Shown: one piece after another, positions 16,924 through 25,744 of the stretch
How the letters are laid out: every line of letters begins with the position of its first letter
Numbering within the stretch: position 1 is the first letter of the stretch
NCBI RefSeq assembly: GCF_008692605.1
Contig: NZ_LFCT01000019.1
Coordinates: 1 to 64,000 of the forward strand
Source: Sphingobium estronivorans
Lineage (GTDB): Bacteria; Pseudomonadota; Alphaproteobacteria; Sphingomonadales; Sphingomonadaceae
Length of the DNA: 64,000 nucleotides
Direction: 5' to 3'
Position numbers and translations under genes: made by a program
Notes under the pieces: generated by a model
The model's database searches: none
Told to the model about the DNA's origin: nothing
The model's input: only the letters and a program-made list of their open reading frames with translations

Positions 16924-18483
16924 TCACAGGCCCAGGCTGCCGGGGTTCATCAGCCCCTTGGGATCGATGGTCTGTTTGATCGCCTTCAACATGTCCCAGG
17001 CGCGCGGATCGCTGGCTTCTTCCAGCGGGTAGGTGCGGGCAACCTGAAGATGGGTTGCGCCCAGATCCCGGAAGATGCCGACGATCTCCTTGCGCAACCC
17101 GTCGACCACGGCGCGCGATTGCGCATTGGCAGGGAAGCGGTTGAGCTTGGCGAGATGGGATGTGTCCAGCGAGCGACAATGCAATTCCTCCAGCGCGTCG
17201 GGCCAGAAGAAGACCGGCTCGATCAGGCAGGTCGACCGGCTGACCGCGGCGAGCATGGCGCCGGCGGCGACACCCTCGGCTTCCATTTCAGCCTTGTTCG
17301 CGTCGAACAGAGCCTGGATGCGATCCCAAGCCTTGATCAACCGGCTGTGGGGCAGGAAGCCGTGGACGGGAACCCAGCGCTCGCCATCCGGGCCGACCAT
17401 CGAATTGACGGGCGGGAAGGGATTGGCGCGCATGATCTTGGGGATGGTGTTTTCGATCGCCTTGCCGCCATGGCTGGCCGCGATCGCCTCTATCGCCTTC
17501 ATGTCGGCGTCGACCGCGCTTTGATAGCGGCCCTCGCAGATCAGGTGGAGCGAGAAGGGCACGTCGTCGAGGAAGGAGCGGCCGGCCGCGACGACCTTCG
17601 CGCCCTCCTTCAGCGCCTTCAGCACGGAGCCTTGCGCCTTCATCATGTTGACGAGCGACTTGGCGTCCTTGGCCAGGCTGTCGCGCTTCATGCGCTGGGC
17701 CTGAAGATAAGGGTCGAAACCGAAGCTTTCCGAGGCGAGCCCTTCGCGGGCGATGGCGCTCATCGCGCTGAAAAAGGCATTGGCGTCCGAGAAGGAGAAG
17801 GAGCCGTAGAAGAAGGCCGTGCCTTCGCGCACCAGTTTCAGGGTGATGGTGGCCTTGACGCCCAGCGCGCCGCAGTCGGAGGCGAACAGCCCGGTGATGT
17901 CGGGGCCGAAGGGGCGGAAGAAATTGCTGCCCGTGGACAGGATCGTGCCGTCGGCCAGCACGACTTCAAAGCTGAGCGCGGCGTCGACCACCGTGCCGCC
18001 CAAGGCGCCCCAGAATACGCCATTCTGGCTCATGCCGCCGCCGACCGTGGCGTTGATGCCCGACAGCGTTCCCCAGGCGAGCGCGCGCAGGCCCATGGGC
18101 TTCAGCGTCCGCTGAAGCTTGTCCCAGGTGCAGCCGGATTCGACGGTAACGGTCATGTCCTCTTCATTGATGTCGAGGATGCGGTTCATCGATCCGGTGT
18201 CGATCAGCAGGGCACCGGCCTTGGGCGCGAGATAGCCGCTGGTGTAGCTCATGCCGCCGCCGCGCGGGACGATCGCCACGCCCGCAGCGGTCGCCGCCGC
18301 GATGCCGCGTGCCAGCATGTCCTTGTCGGTGGGGCGGAAGACGGCGAGGACGGTCGGGCCGGTGCTGAACACGTCCTGCGAATAATAGGCGCGTTCCGCT
18401 GCGTCGGTGATCAGGGCGTCCGCGCCGACCGCTGCGGTGATCGCCGTAAGGGCGATATCGTCTTGGGGAACGAGAGTTTCCAC
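16924..18483 (-). CDS. GlcD/D-lactate-dehydrogenase-type FAD-linked oxidase, copy 1
   Basis: This 519-aa protein has an N-terminal FAD_binding_4 (PCMH-type) domain with the pyrophosphate loop PRGGGMSYTSGY (73-84), then TVESGCTWDKL and NATVGGGMSQNG. The C-terminus ends in DPKGLMNPGSLGL, as in GlcD-type dehydrogenases. No signal peptide is visible. GTG 18483 is chosen because it lies 2 nt after the MFS stop with AGGA upstream. It probably oxidises a hydroxy acid or alcohol and passes electrons to a quinone or cytochrome. The paralogue at 43690-45258 sits beside a cytochrome c gene. Confidence 0.85.
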   Translation of the reverse strand: METLVPQDDIALTAITAAVGADALITDAAERAYYSQDVFSTGPTVLAVFRPTDKDMLARGIAAATAAGVAIVPRGGGMSYTSGYLAPKAGALLIDTGSMNRILDINEEDMTVTVESGCTWDKLQRTLKPMGLRALAWGTLSGINATVGGGMSQNGVFWGALGGTVVDAALSFEVVLADGTILSTGSNFFRPFGPDITGLFASDCGALGVKATITLKLVREGTAFFYGSFSFSDANAFFSAMSAIAREGLASESFGFDPYLQAQRMKRDSLAKDAKSLVNMMKAQGSVLKALKEGAKVVAAGRSFLDDVPFSLHLICEGRYQSAVDADMKAIEAIAASHGGKAIENTIPKIMRANPFPPVNSMVGPDGERWVPVHGFLPHSRLIKAWDRIQALFDANKAEMEAEGVAAGAMLAAVSRSTCLIEPVFFWPDALEELHCRSLDTSHLAKLNRFPANAQSRAVVDGLRKEIVGIFRDLGATHLQVARTYPLEEASDPRAWDMLKAIKQTIDPKGLMNPGSLGL

Positions 18484-18484
18484 G

Positions 18485-19732
18485 TCAATTTCCTGAATGG
18501 CTTGTCTTGAGGTCGGGATAGCGGCCCAGCGCCAGCAGCAGCACGCCGCCGATGGCGAACATGGCCATCGCGACCGCAAGGATCAGATCGTAGCTGCCGG
18601 TGCGGTCGCGCACCATGCCGTAGACGATCGGGGAGATGGCGGAGCCGATGGCGAAGGGCATGTAGAGTACGCCGTAGATGCGGCCATAATGCGCCATGCC
18701 GAAATATTTCGAGGCGAGATAGGCGATGATGTCGGATTCCGTACCGGCGGCGAAGCCGAGCAGGAAGCCGCCGACGATGACATGGCTGAGCGTCGCGTCC
18801 GTGCCCATCAGCAACCAGCAGGCGGCGGCGGGCAGCAGCAGCGCGGGGAAGGCGACGCCCGGCGCCCAGAAACGGTCGAACATATAGCCGACGAGCAGCC
18901 GGCCGACGAGGATGCCGATGGCGACCACGCCCAGCACGCTGGCGGCGACCTCAGCCGAAAAGCCGTGCAGGCCGACGATCTGGGCGATGTGGATATGCGC
19001 GCCGCCATAGGCGAAGGCGGTGAGAAGGATCGACGTAAACAGGATCCAGAAACGATGGCTGCCCATGGCTTGTTTCAGCGGGATGCCGAAGATTGTGCCG
19101 CTGGCGTCGGCGACGCCTTCGGGACGTTCATCGGGGCGGGGTTCACGGAACCAGAGGAAAGCGATGGGAATGGCAACGAGCAGGGGCAGCAGCGCCACGA
19201 CGGGGAACGCCATGCGCCATCCGCCCGCGGCGATCGCCTTTTGCGCGATCTGCGGCACGACCATGGCGGCAAGGCTGGTGCCCAGCAGCATGATACCCAG
19301 CGCAAGCCCACGATGGCGGTTGAACCACATGCTGATCGCGCGGCTCCAGGTGACGGGGGTCGAGCCGATGCCGATCGCGCCCAGTACCGCCCAGAAGAAC
19401 AGATAGCCGATCTTCGAAGCGGGCAGGAAATAGAAGGAACCGAAGACGATGCCGAACAGGAACAACGACCAGAGCACCACCGGGCGAACGCCGAAGCGGT
19501 CCGACAAGGCGCCGTAAAAGGGAGCGAGCAGCGCGGCGATGATGCCAAAGACGGTCACGCCTGCGCTGGTTGCAGCGAAATCCCATTCGAATTCGGCGCT
19601 GACCGGCCCCATGACCAGAGGCAGGACGTTGAAGGGCAGGGGGGATGCGCCACAGGCCACCCCGATCAATGCTGCCACGAGCGGCTTCGCGCCCAGTCTG
19701 AATTCCGAGCGCGCGCCGGAGGCGATTGTCAT
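18485..19732 (-). CDS. MFS transporter
   Basis: This 415-aa protein has about 12 hydrophobic segments and the MFS loop 2-3 motif (YGALSDRFGVRP). Loop 8-9 carries GYMFDRFWAPG. The general pattern resembles the oxalate/formate or monocarboxylate carrier type. ATG 19732 has AGGGGA upstream; an in-frame ATG at 19774 would add 14 residues. It lies between the TonB receptor and the FAD oxidase, so it likely brings the substrate or a breakdown product across the inner membrane. Confidence 0.85.
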   Translation of the reverse strand: MTIASGARSEFRLGAKPLVAALIGVACGASPLPFNVLPLVMGPVSAEFEWDFAATSAGVTVFGIIAALLAPFYGALSDRFGVRPVVLWSLFLFGIVFGSFYFLPASKIGYLFFWAVLGAIGIGSTPVTWSRAISMWFNRHRGLALGIMLLGTSLAAMVVPQIAQKAIAAGGWRMAFPVVALLPLLVAIPIAFLWFREPRPDERPEGVADASGTIFGIPLKQAMGSHRFWILFTSILLTAFAYGGAHIHIAQIVGLHGFSAEVAASVLGVVAIGILVGRLLVGYMFDRFWAPGVAFPALLLPAAACWLLMGTDATLSHVIVGGFLLGFAAGTESDIIAYLASKYFGMAHYGRIYGVLYMPFAIGSAISPIVYGMVRDRTGSYDLILAVAMAMFAIGGVLLLALGRYPDLKTSHSGN

Positions 19733-19794
19733 GTCTGGACCATTCCCCTGTATTGCAGTGTCAAAACGCGACATCTCAAAGCCATTCCAAGCTA

Positions 19795-19833
19795 CCGCCG
19801 GACAGGGATGCGGATCGCACCACTGTCCGGCGG
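19795..19833 (-). terminator. Hairpin downstream of the first TonB receptor gene
   Basis: An 11-bp stem CCGCCGGACAG / CTGTCCGGCGG with a 17-nt loop sits just after the receptor stop at 19841. There is no T tract, so it may attenuate rather than end transcription and let the MFS operon be co-transcribed at a lower level. Confidence 0.4.
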
Positions 19834-19840
19834 AAAGTTA

Positions 19841-22330
19841 CTAGAAGTTGTAGCGAGCGCGCGCCACCCACATCATCGGCGGGTCGATATAGCGCGTGTT
19901 CGCCAGTGATGTGTTAGCCGCTGTCTTGTTCAGACAGTTGGTGCAGGACACCGAAAGCTGCCACTTCTTGTCCGCTCCGTCCAACGACAGGCTCGCATTG
20001 ACGAACCAGGCCGCGGGAGAGAAGGAACCGTTCAATATCTCGTCTCCACCATAGGGATTGGCCGGATAGGTGCCGTTAGTGCCGGTGATCGACCCCGAAT
20101 AGATGGTGTAGTTGGCGGCGTTGGTTTCCTGGCTGGTGCGATAACTGCCGTTGACCGACGGGGCCAGCGTCATGCCGCTGCTGCCCAAGGGCACGGTGTA
20201 ATTGCCGCCCAGAGCAATCGTCCATTTCGGCGTGCGCGTCGGATCGGCGATTCTGCCGTCGGGCGTGACGATGCCCACGCCGCAGGCTGCGGTGGTGCCG
20301 GTGCCGCCCGGAATATTGCCTGCGGCGATCAGGGCCTGACATGCCTTTTGCTGGGCATTGACCGACTGGATGCCATATTCGTCATAATCGGGCGCGTTGC
20401 GATCGATCTTGAACTTGGCGTCCTGGTAACCGGCGTTGACGTAGAGGTTCAGCCCTTCGACCGGCACGACGGTGAATTCGGCCTCAATACCCTTGTTCGT
20501 CATGTCCGCGAAGTTGCGGGTGATGAAGGTGGCGGACCCATTGGGGTTGACCAGCGCGGAAGGCGTCTGGAGATCGTTGACGTCCATGTAGAAGAAGGTG
20601 AGGTTCGCACGAAGACGGCGATCGAACCATTCGGATTTGATACCGGTTTCATAGCTCCAAACCTTTTCAGGGCCGAAGGGAAGGAAGGATGTCACAGATG
20701 TCGCGCGGGCATTCCAGCCACCCGACTTGAATCCACGCGTCGCCGAAGCGAATAGCAGGATGTCGTTATTGACCTTGTAATTGATCGCGAAGCGTGGGGT
20801 CCACTGCTTGGTCTTCAGCTTGTTGGGGATCTTCAATCCGGAAGGACCGGAAAGATTGAAGGTGTCGAGGCAAGTCGCTTCGATCGTGCCGTCATTACAG
20901 CTTGCCCGATTGTCCTGCACCTGCAGAGTCTTGGTTTCGTCGGTGTAGCGGATGCCGCCGGTCAGCTTGATCTGGTCGGTGAGGTTGACGTCGATCTGGG
21001 CGTAGCCGGCCAGCGCCTCCGTCTTGTTGCGCAGGATGCGGTCCGCTAGGATCAGGGTGCTGGTCGGCGACAGGGTGAAGGTGTCGGCGAAGTCGGTGCG
21101 GTTGCGTTCAACGAGATAGAAGGCGCCCGCAACATAGTCGATCAGGCCGTCGGCGACGCTGCCATTGACCTTGGCTTCTTGGCTGAACTGCTGGTGCGTG
21201 CCGTCGTTCAGGATCGCGAAGCCGCCCCGCGCATAGCCCCTTACGGCCGGATTCGGATCGGCCAGCGAAGGACCGCTGCGGCCGTCATAGAAGTCGAGCG
21301 CATATTGCTGGTCCTGGCTGACAAAGCCCGTGATCAGGTTCAGCGTCATCTTTTCGGCCAGATCGACCTCGAAGTTCGACGTGATCAGGTTGGTCGTCGT
21401 ATAATTCCCCATCAGGAAGTATTTCTTCCGGCCGCTGATCGGCAGCGACGCGAAGGGCGAATTGGGCGAACTCTTGCCTACTGGAATGCCGGTGGTGGCA
21501 AAACGGCCGTCGCAGTCCGTGAGATTGGCCGGGTTGCACTGGAAATTCAGGATATTCTCGCCATTGGCGACGATATGCGCATAGGACCCATTCCAGTGGA
21601 CCGACGGACTCAATTCGCCGTGGATGCCGATGCGGGCGCCCCAGCCGTCATCGTCGTTGAGGCGCTGGCCGGTGGTGACGTCCTTTACATAGCCATCGTC
21701 ATTCTGCCAATAGCCGCTGAGCTTGACGGACAGGGTGTCGGCAAGAGGCACGTCGACCGATGCGCGTGCGATTTTCTTGTTGTAACGGCCATAGCCAATT
21801 TCCGCGAAGCCGCCAAATTCCTTGCCCGGCTCCTTCAGGATCACGTTGACGGCGCCGCCGGTGGTGTTGCGGCCGAACAGTGTGCCCTGCGGACCGCGCA
21901 GGACTTCGACCCGTTCCACATCGAACAGATTGATATTATTTGCGTTCTGGCGGCTGAGATAGATTTCGTCGACATAAGTGCCAACCGGGGGGTCGAAGGT
22001 CGGAATCGTTTCCGTATTGCCAAGACCGCGTAAGTAGAAGGCGTTGGCCGAACCGACGCCCGTATTGTTCATCGACACAAGATTGGGAACGAAGCGGCCC
22101 AGTTCGAGCGTGTTGGAAACGCCCTGACTACGAAGCTGTTCGGCCGAAAAGGCGGAAACGGCGATCGGCACATTCTGCAAGCTTTCCGACCGGCGCTGAG
22201 CCGTCACGACGATTTCCTGGACACCACCGCTCGACTGGTCCTCGGCCTTGGCAGTGGTCTGGGCGTGCAACGGTGAGACCGTGATGCCTGCGCTGAGCAC
22301 GGTCGTCGCGACAAGCAGAAGACGCTTCAT
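19841..22330 (-). CDS. TonB-dependent outer-membrane receptor, copy 1
   Basis: This 829-aa receptor has a signal peptide (cleavage after LHA, about residue 23), a TonB box region EIVVTAQRR, and a plug with VERVEVLRGPQGTLFGRNTTGG. A long beta-barrel follows, ending in an aromatic YNF. It should import the cluster's substrate across the outer membrane. The start lies 60 bp from operator site 2. The substrate class cannot be read from the sequence. It is diverged from the receptor at 39620-42016. Confidence 0.93.
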   Translation of the reverse strand: MKRLLLVATTVLSAGITVSPLHAQTTAKAEDQSSGGVQEIVVTAQRRSESLQNVPIAVSAFSAEQLRSQGVSNTLELGRFVPNLVSMNNTGVGSANAFYLRGLGNTETIPTFDPPVGTYVDEIYLSRQNANNINLFDVERVEVLRGPQGTLFGRNTTGGAVNVILKEPGKEFGGFAEIGYGRYNKKIARASVDVPLADTLSVKLSGYWQNDDGYVKDVTTGQRLNDDDGWGARIGIHGELSPSVHWNGSYAHIVANGENILNFQCNPANLTDCDGRFATTGIPVGKSSPNSPFASLPISGRKKYFLMGNYTTTNLITSNFEVDLAEKMTLNLITGFVSQDQQYALDFYDGRSGPSLADPNPAVRGYARGGFAILNDGTHQQFSQEAKVNGSVADGLIDYVAGAFYLVERNRTDFADTFTLSPTSTLILADRILRNKTEALAGYAQIDVNLTDQIKLTGGIRYTDETKTLQVQDNRASCNDGTIEATCLDTFNLSGPSGLKIPNKLKTKQWTPRFAINYKVNNDILLFASATRGFKSGGWNARATSVTSFLPFGPEKVWSYETGIKSEWFDRRLRANLTFFYMDVNDLQTPSALVNPNGSATFITRNFADMTNKGIEAEFTVVPVEGLNLYVNAGYQDAKFKIDRNAPDYDEYGIQSVNAQQKACQALIAAGNIPGGTGTTAACGVGIVTPDGRIADPTRTPKWTIALGGNYTVPLGSSGMTLAPSVNGSYRTSQETNAANYTIYSGSITGTNGTYPANPYGGDEILNGSFSPAAWFVNASLSLDGADKKWQLSVSCTNCLNKTAANTSLANTRYIDPPMMWVARARYNF

Positions 22331-22389
22331 ATTATTCTCCCTATTTTCTTATTCCGGAACTGGCAGTTCTGCCTGCGGACGTTTTTTCT

Positions 22390-22407
22390 AATTTGTCCGG
22401 ACAAATT
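22390..22407. promoter_or_regulatory. Operator palindrome AATTTGTCCGGACAAATT (site 2)
   Basis: A perfect 18-bp dyad identical to site 1 lies between the divergent TonB receptor (start 22330) and the membrane protein gene (start 22463). Confidence 0.8.
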
Positions 22408-22462
22408 TTCATGTAAGCAGGGGGCTGTCAAGCGGCCCTGAGCCACGGAGGAGAAAAATTAG

Positions 22463-23143
22463 ATGGCACTCGCTGATCTGGCTTACCCAAGCCTTGTCTA
22501 TTTTCACTTGATTCTCTTTGTTTTGTGGCTCGGCGGCGACGTCGGCGTCTTTCTTGCCGGGCAGCATTTTCGGAAGCGTCATCTCTACACGCTGGATCAG
22601 CGAATCGCGTTGCTGAAGCTGCTCGTCCTGATCGACATGACGCCGCGGACGGCATGGGCGCTGATGGTGCCGGTGTCGCTTTCGGTTGTGACGCTAGGCG
22701 GCTATTGGGCGGTTCCGTCCATGGTGCTGGCGGGGGCCTGGCTGGCGGGGCTATTCTGGCTCTGGCTCGTCTGGGACGCGCATTTCCATGACATGACCCC
22801 GCGTGCGGCGCGTAACCGGAAGATCGAATTCTGGCTCAAAAATGCGATCACCGTTGGCTATCTGGGCCTGGGTATCGTGTCGTTAGCGACGGGTGCGCCG
22901 CTGGCCGAGAAATGGCTTGCGTCCAAGGCGCTGCTGTTCGGGCTGATTTTCGTAGCCGCGATCATGATCGACGTCGCGTTCAAGCCGGTGGGGCCGCAGC
23001 TCGGCCGTCTGCTGAAGGAAGGGTCGAGCGATGAGACGGAGGTGCCGCTGCGTCGCACCATGGACCGGACCCGCATGTGGGTGTTCATCGTTTATGGACT
23101 GTTGATTGTCACCTCCTACCTTGGGACGGTGAAGCCATTCTGA
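22463..23143 (+). CDS. Multi-pass membrane protein (family M copy 1)
   Basis: This 226-aa protein has about five hydrophobic segments, with conserved polar spots inside or beside them: FHLILFVLWLGGD (14-26), DMTPRTAWAL and the C-terminal RRTMDRTRMW. The protein at 45255-45917 shares the same layout (AHIAVLGYWLGSE, HVDQHVRYAL, KRTYVRATS, terminal VWKP/VKP), so the two are homologues. The paired His and acidic residues near helix ends could bind haem or a quinone, which is speculation. The gene is divergent from the TonB receptor across operator site 2. Confidence 0.75.
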   Translation: MALADLAYPSLVYFHLILFVLWLGGDVGVFLAGQHFRKRHLYTLDQRIALLKLLVLIDMTPRTAWALMVPVSLSVVTLGGYWAVPSMVLAGAWLAGLFWLWLVWDAHFHDMTPRAARNRKIEFWLKNAITVGYLGLGIVSLATGAPLAEKWLASKALLFGLIFVAAIMIDVAFKPVGPQLGRLLKEGSSDETEVPLRRTMDRTRMWVFIVYGLLIVTSYLGTVKPF

Positions 23144-23172
23144 CGGAAAAACGGGGGCTGGCGCTTTTGTGC

Positions 23173-23203
23173 TTGACTTATAAGTTGTCCGGACAAATTT
23201 ATT
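23173..23203 (+). promoter_or_regulatory. Putative promoter overlapping operator site 3
   Basis: TTGACT (23173-23178) resembles a -35 box. A TTTATT (23198-23203) downstream could be a weak -10 with a long spacer. The operator core occupies the spacer, a layout suited to repression by occlusion. Confidence 0.4.
23185..23196. promoter_or_regulatory. Operator core TTGTCCGGACAA (site 3)
   Basis: The core lies upstream of the CitE-like gene (GTG 23230). The right flank continues as ATT like sites 1 and 2; the left flank differs. Confidence 0.75.
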
Positions 23204-23229
23204 AGGACGTCAACAGGAGGGGTTCCTCA

Positions 23230-24060
23230 GTGAACGCACCCATCAGCCTTTCAACATTGCTGTTCGTGCCCGGGTCAAAGCTGGAGCGTTATGGCAAGGC
23301 GCTGGCCAGCAATGCCGACGCCGTCTGTATCGACCTGGAGGATTCGGTTCCTGAGCCGGCCAAGGGGCATGCGCGCGGGGCGGCTATCGCGGCGATCGGC
23401 AGGGGCGATGCACGGCTCGTCCTGCGGATCAACGGCATGACAACACGGGCGGGTCTGGAAGATCTTCTCGCGCTCGCCGATGCGTCAGTGCTTCCCGCAC
23501 TGATCTTCGTGCCCATGGTGGAAAGCGCGGTGGAGATCGGGATCATGGCGTCGGTTCTGGGTAAACGCACGCCCGGAATCGTGCCGTTGATCGAGACTGT
23601 GAAGGGGCTGCGCGCGGCGTCGGAAATCGCCGCCGCGCCCGGCGTGGTGGCGATGATGTTCGGCGGTGGCGACCTTGCCGCCGAACTGGGCGTCGCGCTG
23701 GCATGGGAGCCGTTGCGTTCGGCGCGCGGCGCCTTTGTGATGGCCTGTGCTGGGGCGGGAGTTCCGGCGATCGACGTGCCTTTCATCGCGCTCGATGACG
23801 AGCAGGGGCTGCGTGACGAGGCGAAGGCCGCAAAGGCGCTCGGCTTTACCGGCAAGGCGGCGATCCATCCCGCGCAGGTGGACATCATCAACGCGACATT
23901 CCGTCCGACGGCCGAACAGATTGCCGAGGCGGAAGAGGCGCAAAGGGTTTTTGATGCAGCCGGTGGTGCTGCAATTCGTTTCAACGGCCGCATGCTCGAA
24001 ACACCGATCATGCGGCGCTACCAAAGGATATTGGCAATGCGGAGCAATCAAGATGCGTGA
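23230..24060 (+). CDS. HpcH/HpaI aldolase / citrate lyase beta-like CoA lyase
   Basis: This 276-aa TIM barrel belongs to the CitE/malyl-CoA lyase family. It has LLFVPGSKLERY at the start, CIDLEDSVPEPAK (Mg2+-binding Glu/Asp), LRING with the conserved Arg, FGGGDLAAELG, and GKAAIHPAQVDIIN near the C-terminus. Members cleave malyl-CoA, citramalyl-CoA or related 3-hydroxyacyl-CoAs. GTG 23230 follows AGGAGG. It overlaps the MaoC gene by 8 nt. With the hydratase next door it suggests hydration of an enoyl-CoA, then cleavage. Confidence 0.88.
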   Translation: MNAPISLSTLLFVPGSKLERYGKALASNADAVCIDLEDSVPEPAKGHARGAAIAAIGRGDARLVLRINGMTTRAGLEDLLALADASVLPALIFVPMVESAVEIGIMASVLGKRTPGIVPLIETVKGLRAASEIAAAPGVVAMMFGGGDLAAELGVALAWEPLRSARGAFVMACAGAGVPAIDVPFIALDDEQGLRDEAKAAKALGFTGKAAIHPAQVDIINATFRPTAEQIAEAEEAQRVFDAAGGAAIRFNGRMLETPIMRRYQRILAMRSNQDA

Positions 24061-24562
24061 AGGCGTTGTAGAAGTCAGCCCCGGGCGCTTCCGTGAAACT
24101 TTCGGACGCTATTATGAAGACTTCGTGGTCGGCCATATCTATGAGCACCGTCCCGGACGCACCATCACCGATGCCGATAATGTGCAGTTCACGCTGCTGA
24201 CGATGAACACGCATCCGGCGCATTTCGATTATGAATTTGCCAAGAAGACCGAGTTCAAGAAGCCGCTGGTCTGTTCGCCGCTGACGGTGGCGCTGATGGT
24301 CGGCATGAGCGTTTCGGACGTCAGCCAGAAGGCTGTGGCGAATCTGGGCTGGGACAATATCCGCCTGACCCATCCGATGTTCCCCGGTGACACCATCTAT
24401 GCCGAAAGCGAAGTCATCAAGAAGCGCGAATCCAGTTCCCGCCCGGAACAGGGCATCGTCACCGTCAAGACGATCGGCAAGAACCAGCATGGCGATATCG
24501 TCTGCACTTTCAACCGAACCATGCTGATCTGGAAGCGTGGTTTCGGCCCCGTCGACGATTGA
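24053..24562 (+). CDS. MaoC-family (R)-specific enoyl-CoA hydratase, mesaconyl-CoA hydratase-like
   Basis: This 169-aa single hot-dog domain protein has NTHPAHFDYEFAKKTEF, the variant of the MaoC Asp/His active-site motif seen in mesaconyl-CoA hydratase relatives. HPMFPGDTIYAESEV follows in the second half. It would add water to an enoyl-CoA in the cytoplasm, supplying the neighbouring CitE-like lyase. ATG 24053 lies inside the last codons of that gene. Confidence 0.87.
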   Translation: MREGVVEVSPGRFRETFGRYYEDFVVGHIYEHRPGRTITDADNVQFTLLTMNTHPAHFDYEFAKKTEFKKPLVCSPLTVALMVGMSVSDVSQKAVANLGWDNIRLTHPMFPGDTIYAESEVIKKRESSSRPEQGIVTVKTIGKNQHGDIVCTFNRTMLIWKRGFGPVDD

Positions 24563-24574
24563 GGAAAGAGCATA

Positions 24575-25744
24575 ATGTCTGAACATATTCAGCGGCATAT
24601 CGATCCCGACGACGAATCCGCTCTGCTGGAAACCATTGACCGCTGGATTGAACGGGATGTTCGCCCGGTGGTCATGTATCACGATCATAACGACATCTGG
24701 CCCGCCGAACTGGTGGAGCAGATGAAGGAAATGGGGCTCTTCGGCGCTACCATCGGGCAGGAATATGGCGGTCTTGGCCTGCCGGCGACGACCTATTCCA
24801 AGATCATCACCCGTATTTCATCCTATTGGATGGCGATTACCGGAATCGTCAATTCGCACCTGATGATGGCTGCGGCAGTCGAGCGTTTCGGCACCGAAGC
24901 GCAGAAGCAGGAATGGTTGCCGAAATTCGCCACCGGCGAGATTCGCGGCGGGCTGGGGCTGACCGAGCCCGATGCGGGCACCGACCTTCAGGCGATCCGG
25001 ACCCATGCGGTGCGCGATGGCGACGATTATGTCATCAACGGCACCAAGACGTGGATCACCAACGGCATTCAGGGCAGTTGCATCGCGCTGCTGGTGAAGA
25101 CCAATCCCCGGGCCGAACCGCGCTACAAGGGCATGAGCCTGTTCATGGCGCCGAAGGGTGAAGGTTTCACCGTTGGCAAGAAGTTCGATAAGCTGGGTTA
25201 CAAGTCTATTGATACCGCGGAACTGATCTTCGACAATTATCGCATCCCGGCCGAGAACCTGATCGGCGGCGTTGAAGGGCAGGGCTTTTTCCAGGCTACC
25301 GGCGGGCTCGAACTGGGCCGGATCAACGTTGCGTCGCGTGGCGTTGGGCTGGCGGAAGGGGCGCTGCGGCTGGCCACCGAATATGCACAGCTCCGCAAGA
25401 CGATGGGCAAGCCGATCGCGCAGCATCAGGCGATCCAACTGAAACTGGGTGAGATGGTGACGCGTGCCGAGGCGGCGCGGCTGCTGGTCAGCCAGGCGGC
25501 CCAAGCCTATGATCGCGGCGAACGCTGCGACATGGAGGCGGGTATGGCGAAATATTTCGCGTCCGAGGCGGCCGTCCGCAATTCGGAAGAAGCCATGCGT
25601 ATCTTCGGGGGCTACAGCTATTCGAAGGAATATGAGATCGAGCGCTATTATCGTGACTCTTTGCTGATGTGCATCGGTGAGGGCACCAACGAAATGCAGC
25701 GAATGATCATCGCCAAGCAATGGCTGAAAAGGAACCCGGTGTGA
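24575..25744 (+). CDS. Acyl-CoA dehydrogenase
   Basis: This 389-aa flavoprotein introduces a 2,3-double bond into an acyl-CoA. It shows the FAD-binding LGLTEPDAGTDL, WITNG near residue 155, and the C-terminal EGTNEMQRMIIAKQWL, where the Glu of IGEGT aligns with the catalytic base. The TGA overlaps the GTG of the next CoA-transferase. In this operon it would supply the enoyl-CoA for the MaoC hydratase. Confidence 0.92.
   Translation: MSEHIQRHIDPDDESALLETIDRWIERDVRPVVMYHDHNDIWPAELVEQMKEMGLFGATIGQEYGGLGLPATTYSKIITRISSYWMAITGIVNSHLMMAAAVERFGTEAQKQEWLPKFATGEIRGGLGLTEPDAGTDLQAIRTHAVRDGDDYVINGTKTWITNGIQGSCIALLVKTNPRAEPRYKGMSLFMAPKGEGFTVGKKFDKLGYKSIDTAELIFDNYRIPAENLIGGVEGQGFFQATGGLELGRINVASRGVGLAEGALRLATEYAQLRKTMGKPIAQHQAIQLKLGEMVTRAEAARLLVSQAAQAYDRGERCDMEAGMAKYFASEAAVRNSEEAMRIFGGYSYSKEYEIERYYRDSLLMCIGEGTNEMQRMIIAKQWLKRNPV

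Noticed and set aside
16906-18510. 534-aa open frame on the plus strand opposite the first FAD oxidase
   Set aside because: Antisense shadow of a well-supported gene, with repetitive Arg/Gly/His composition.
18497-19909. 470-aa plus-strand frame opposite the MFS gene
   Set aside because: Composition dominated by Asp/His/Gln/Arg as expected from reading a membrane protein backwards; no motif.
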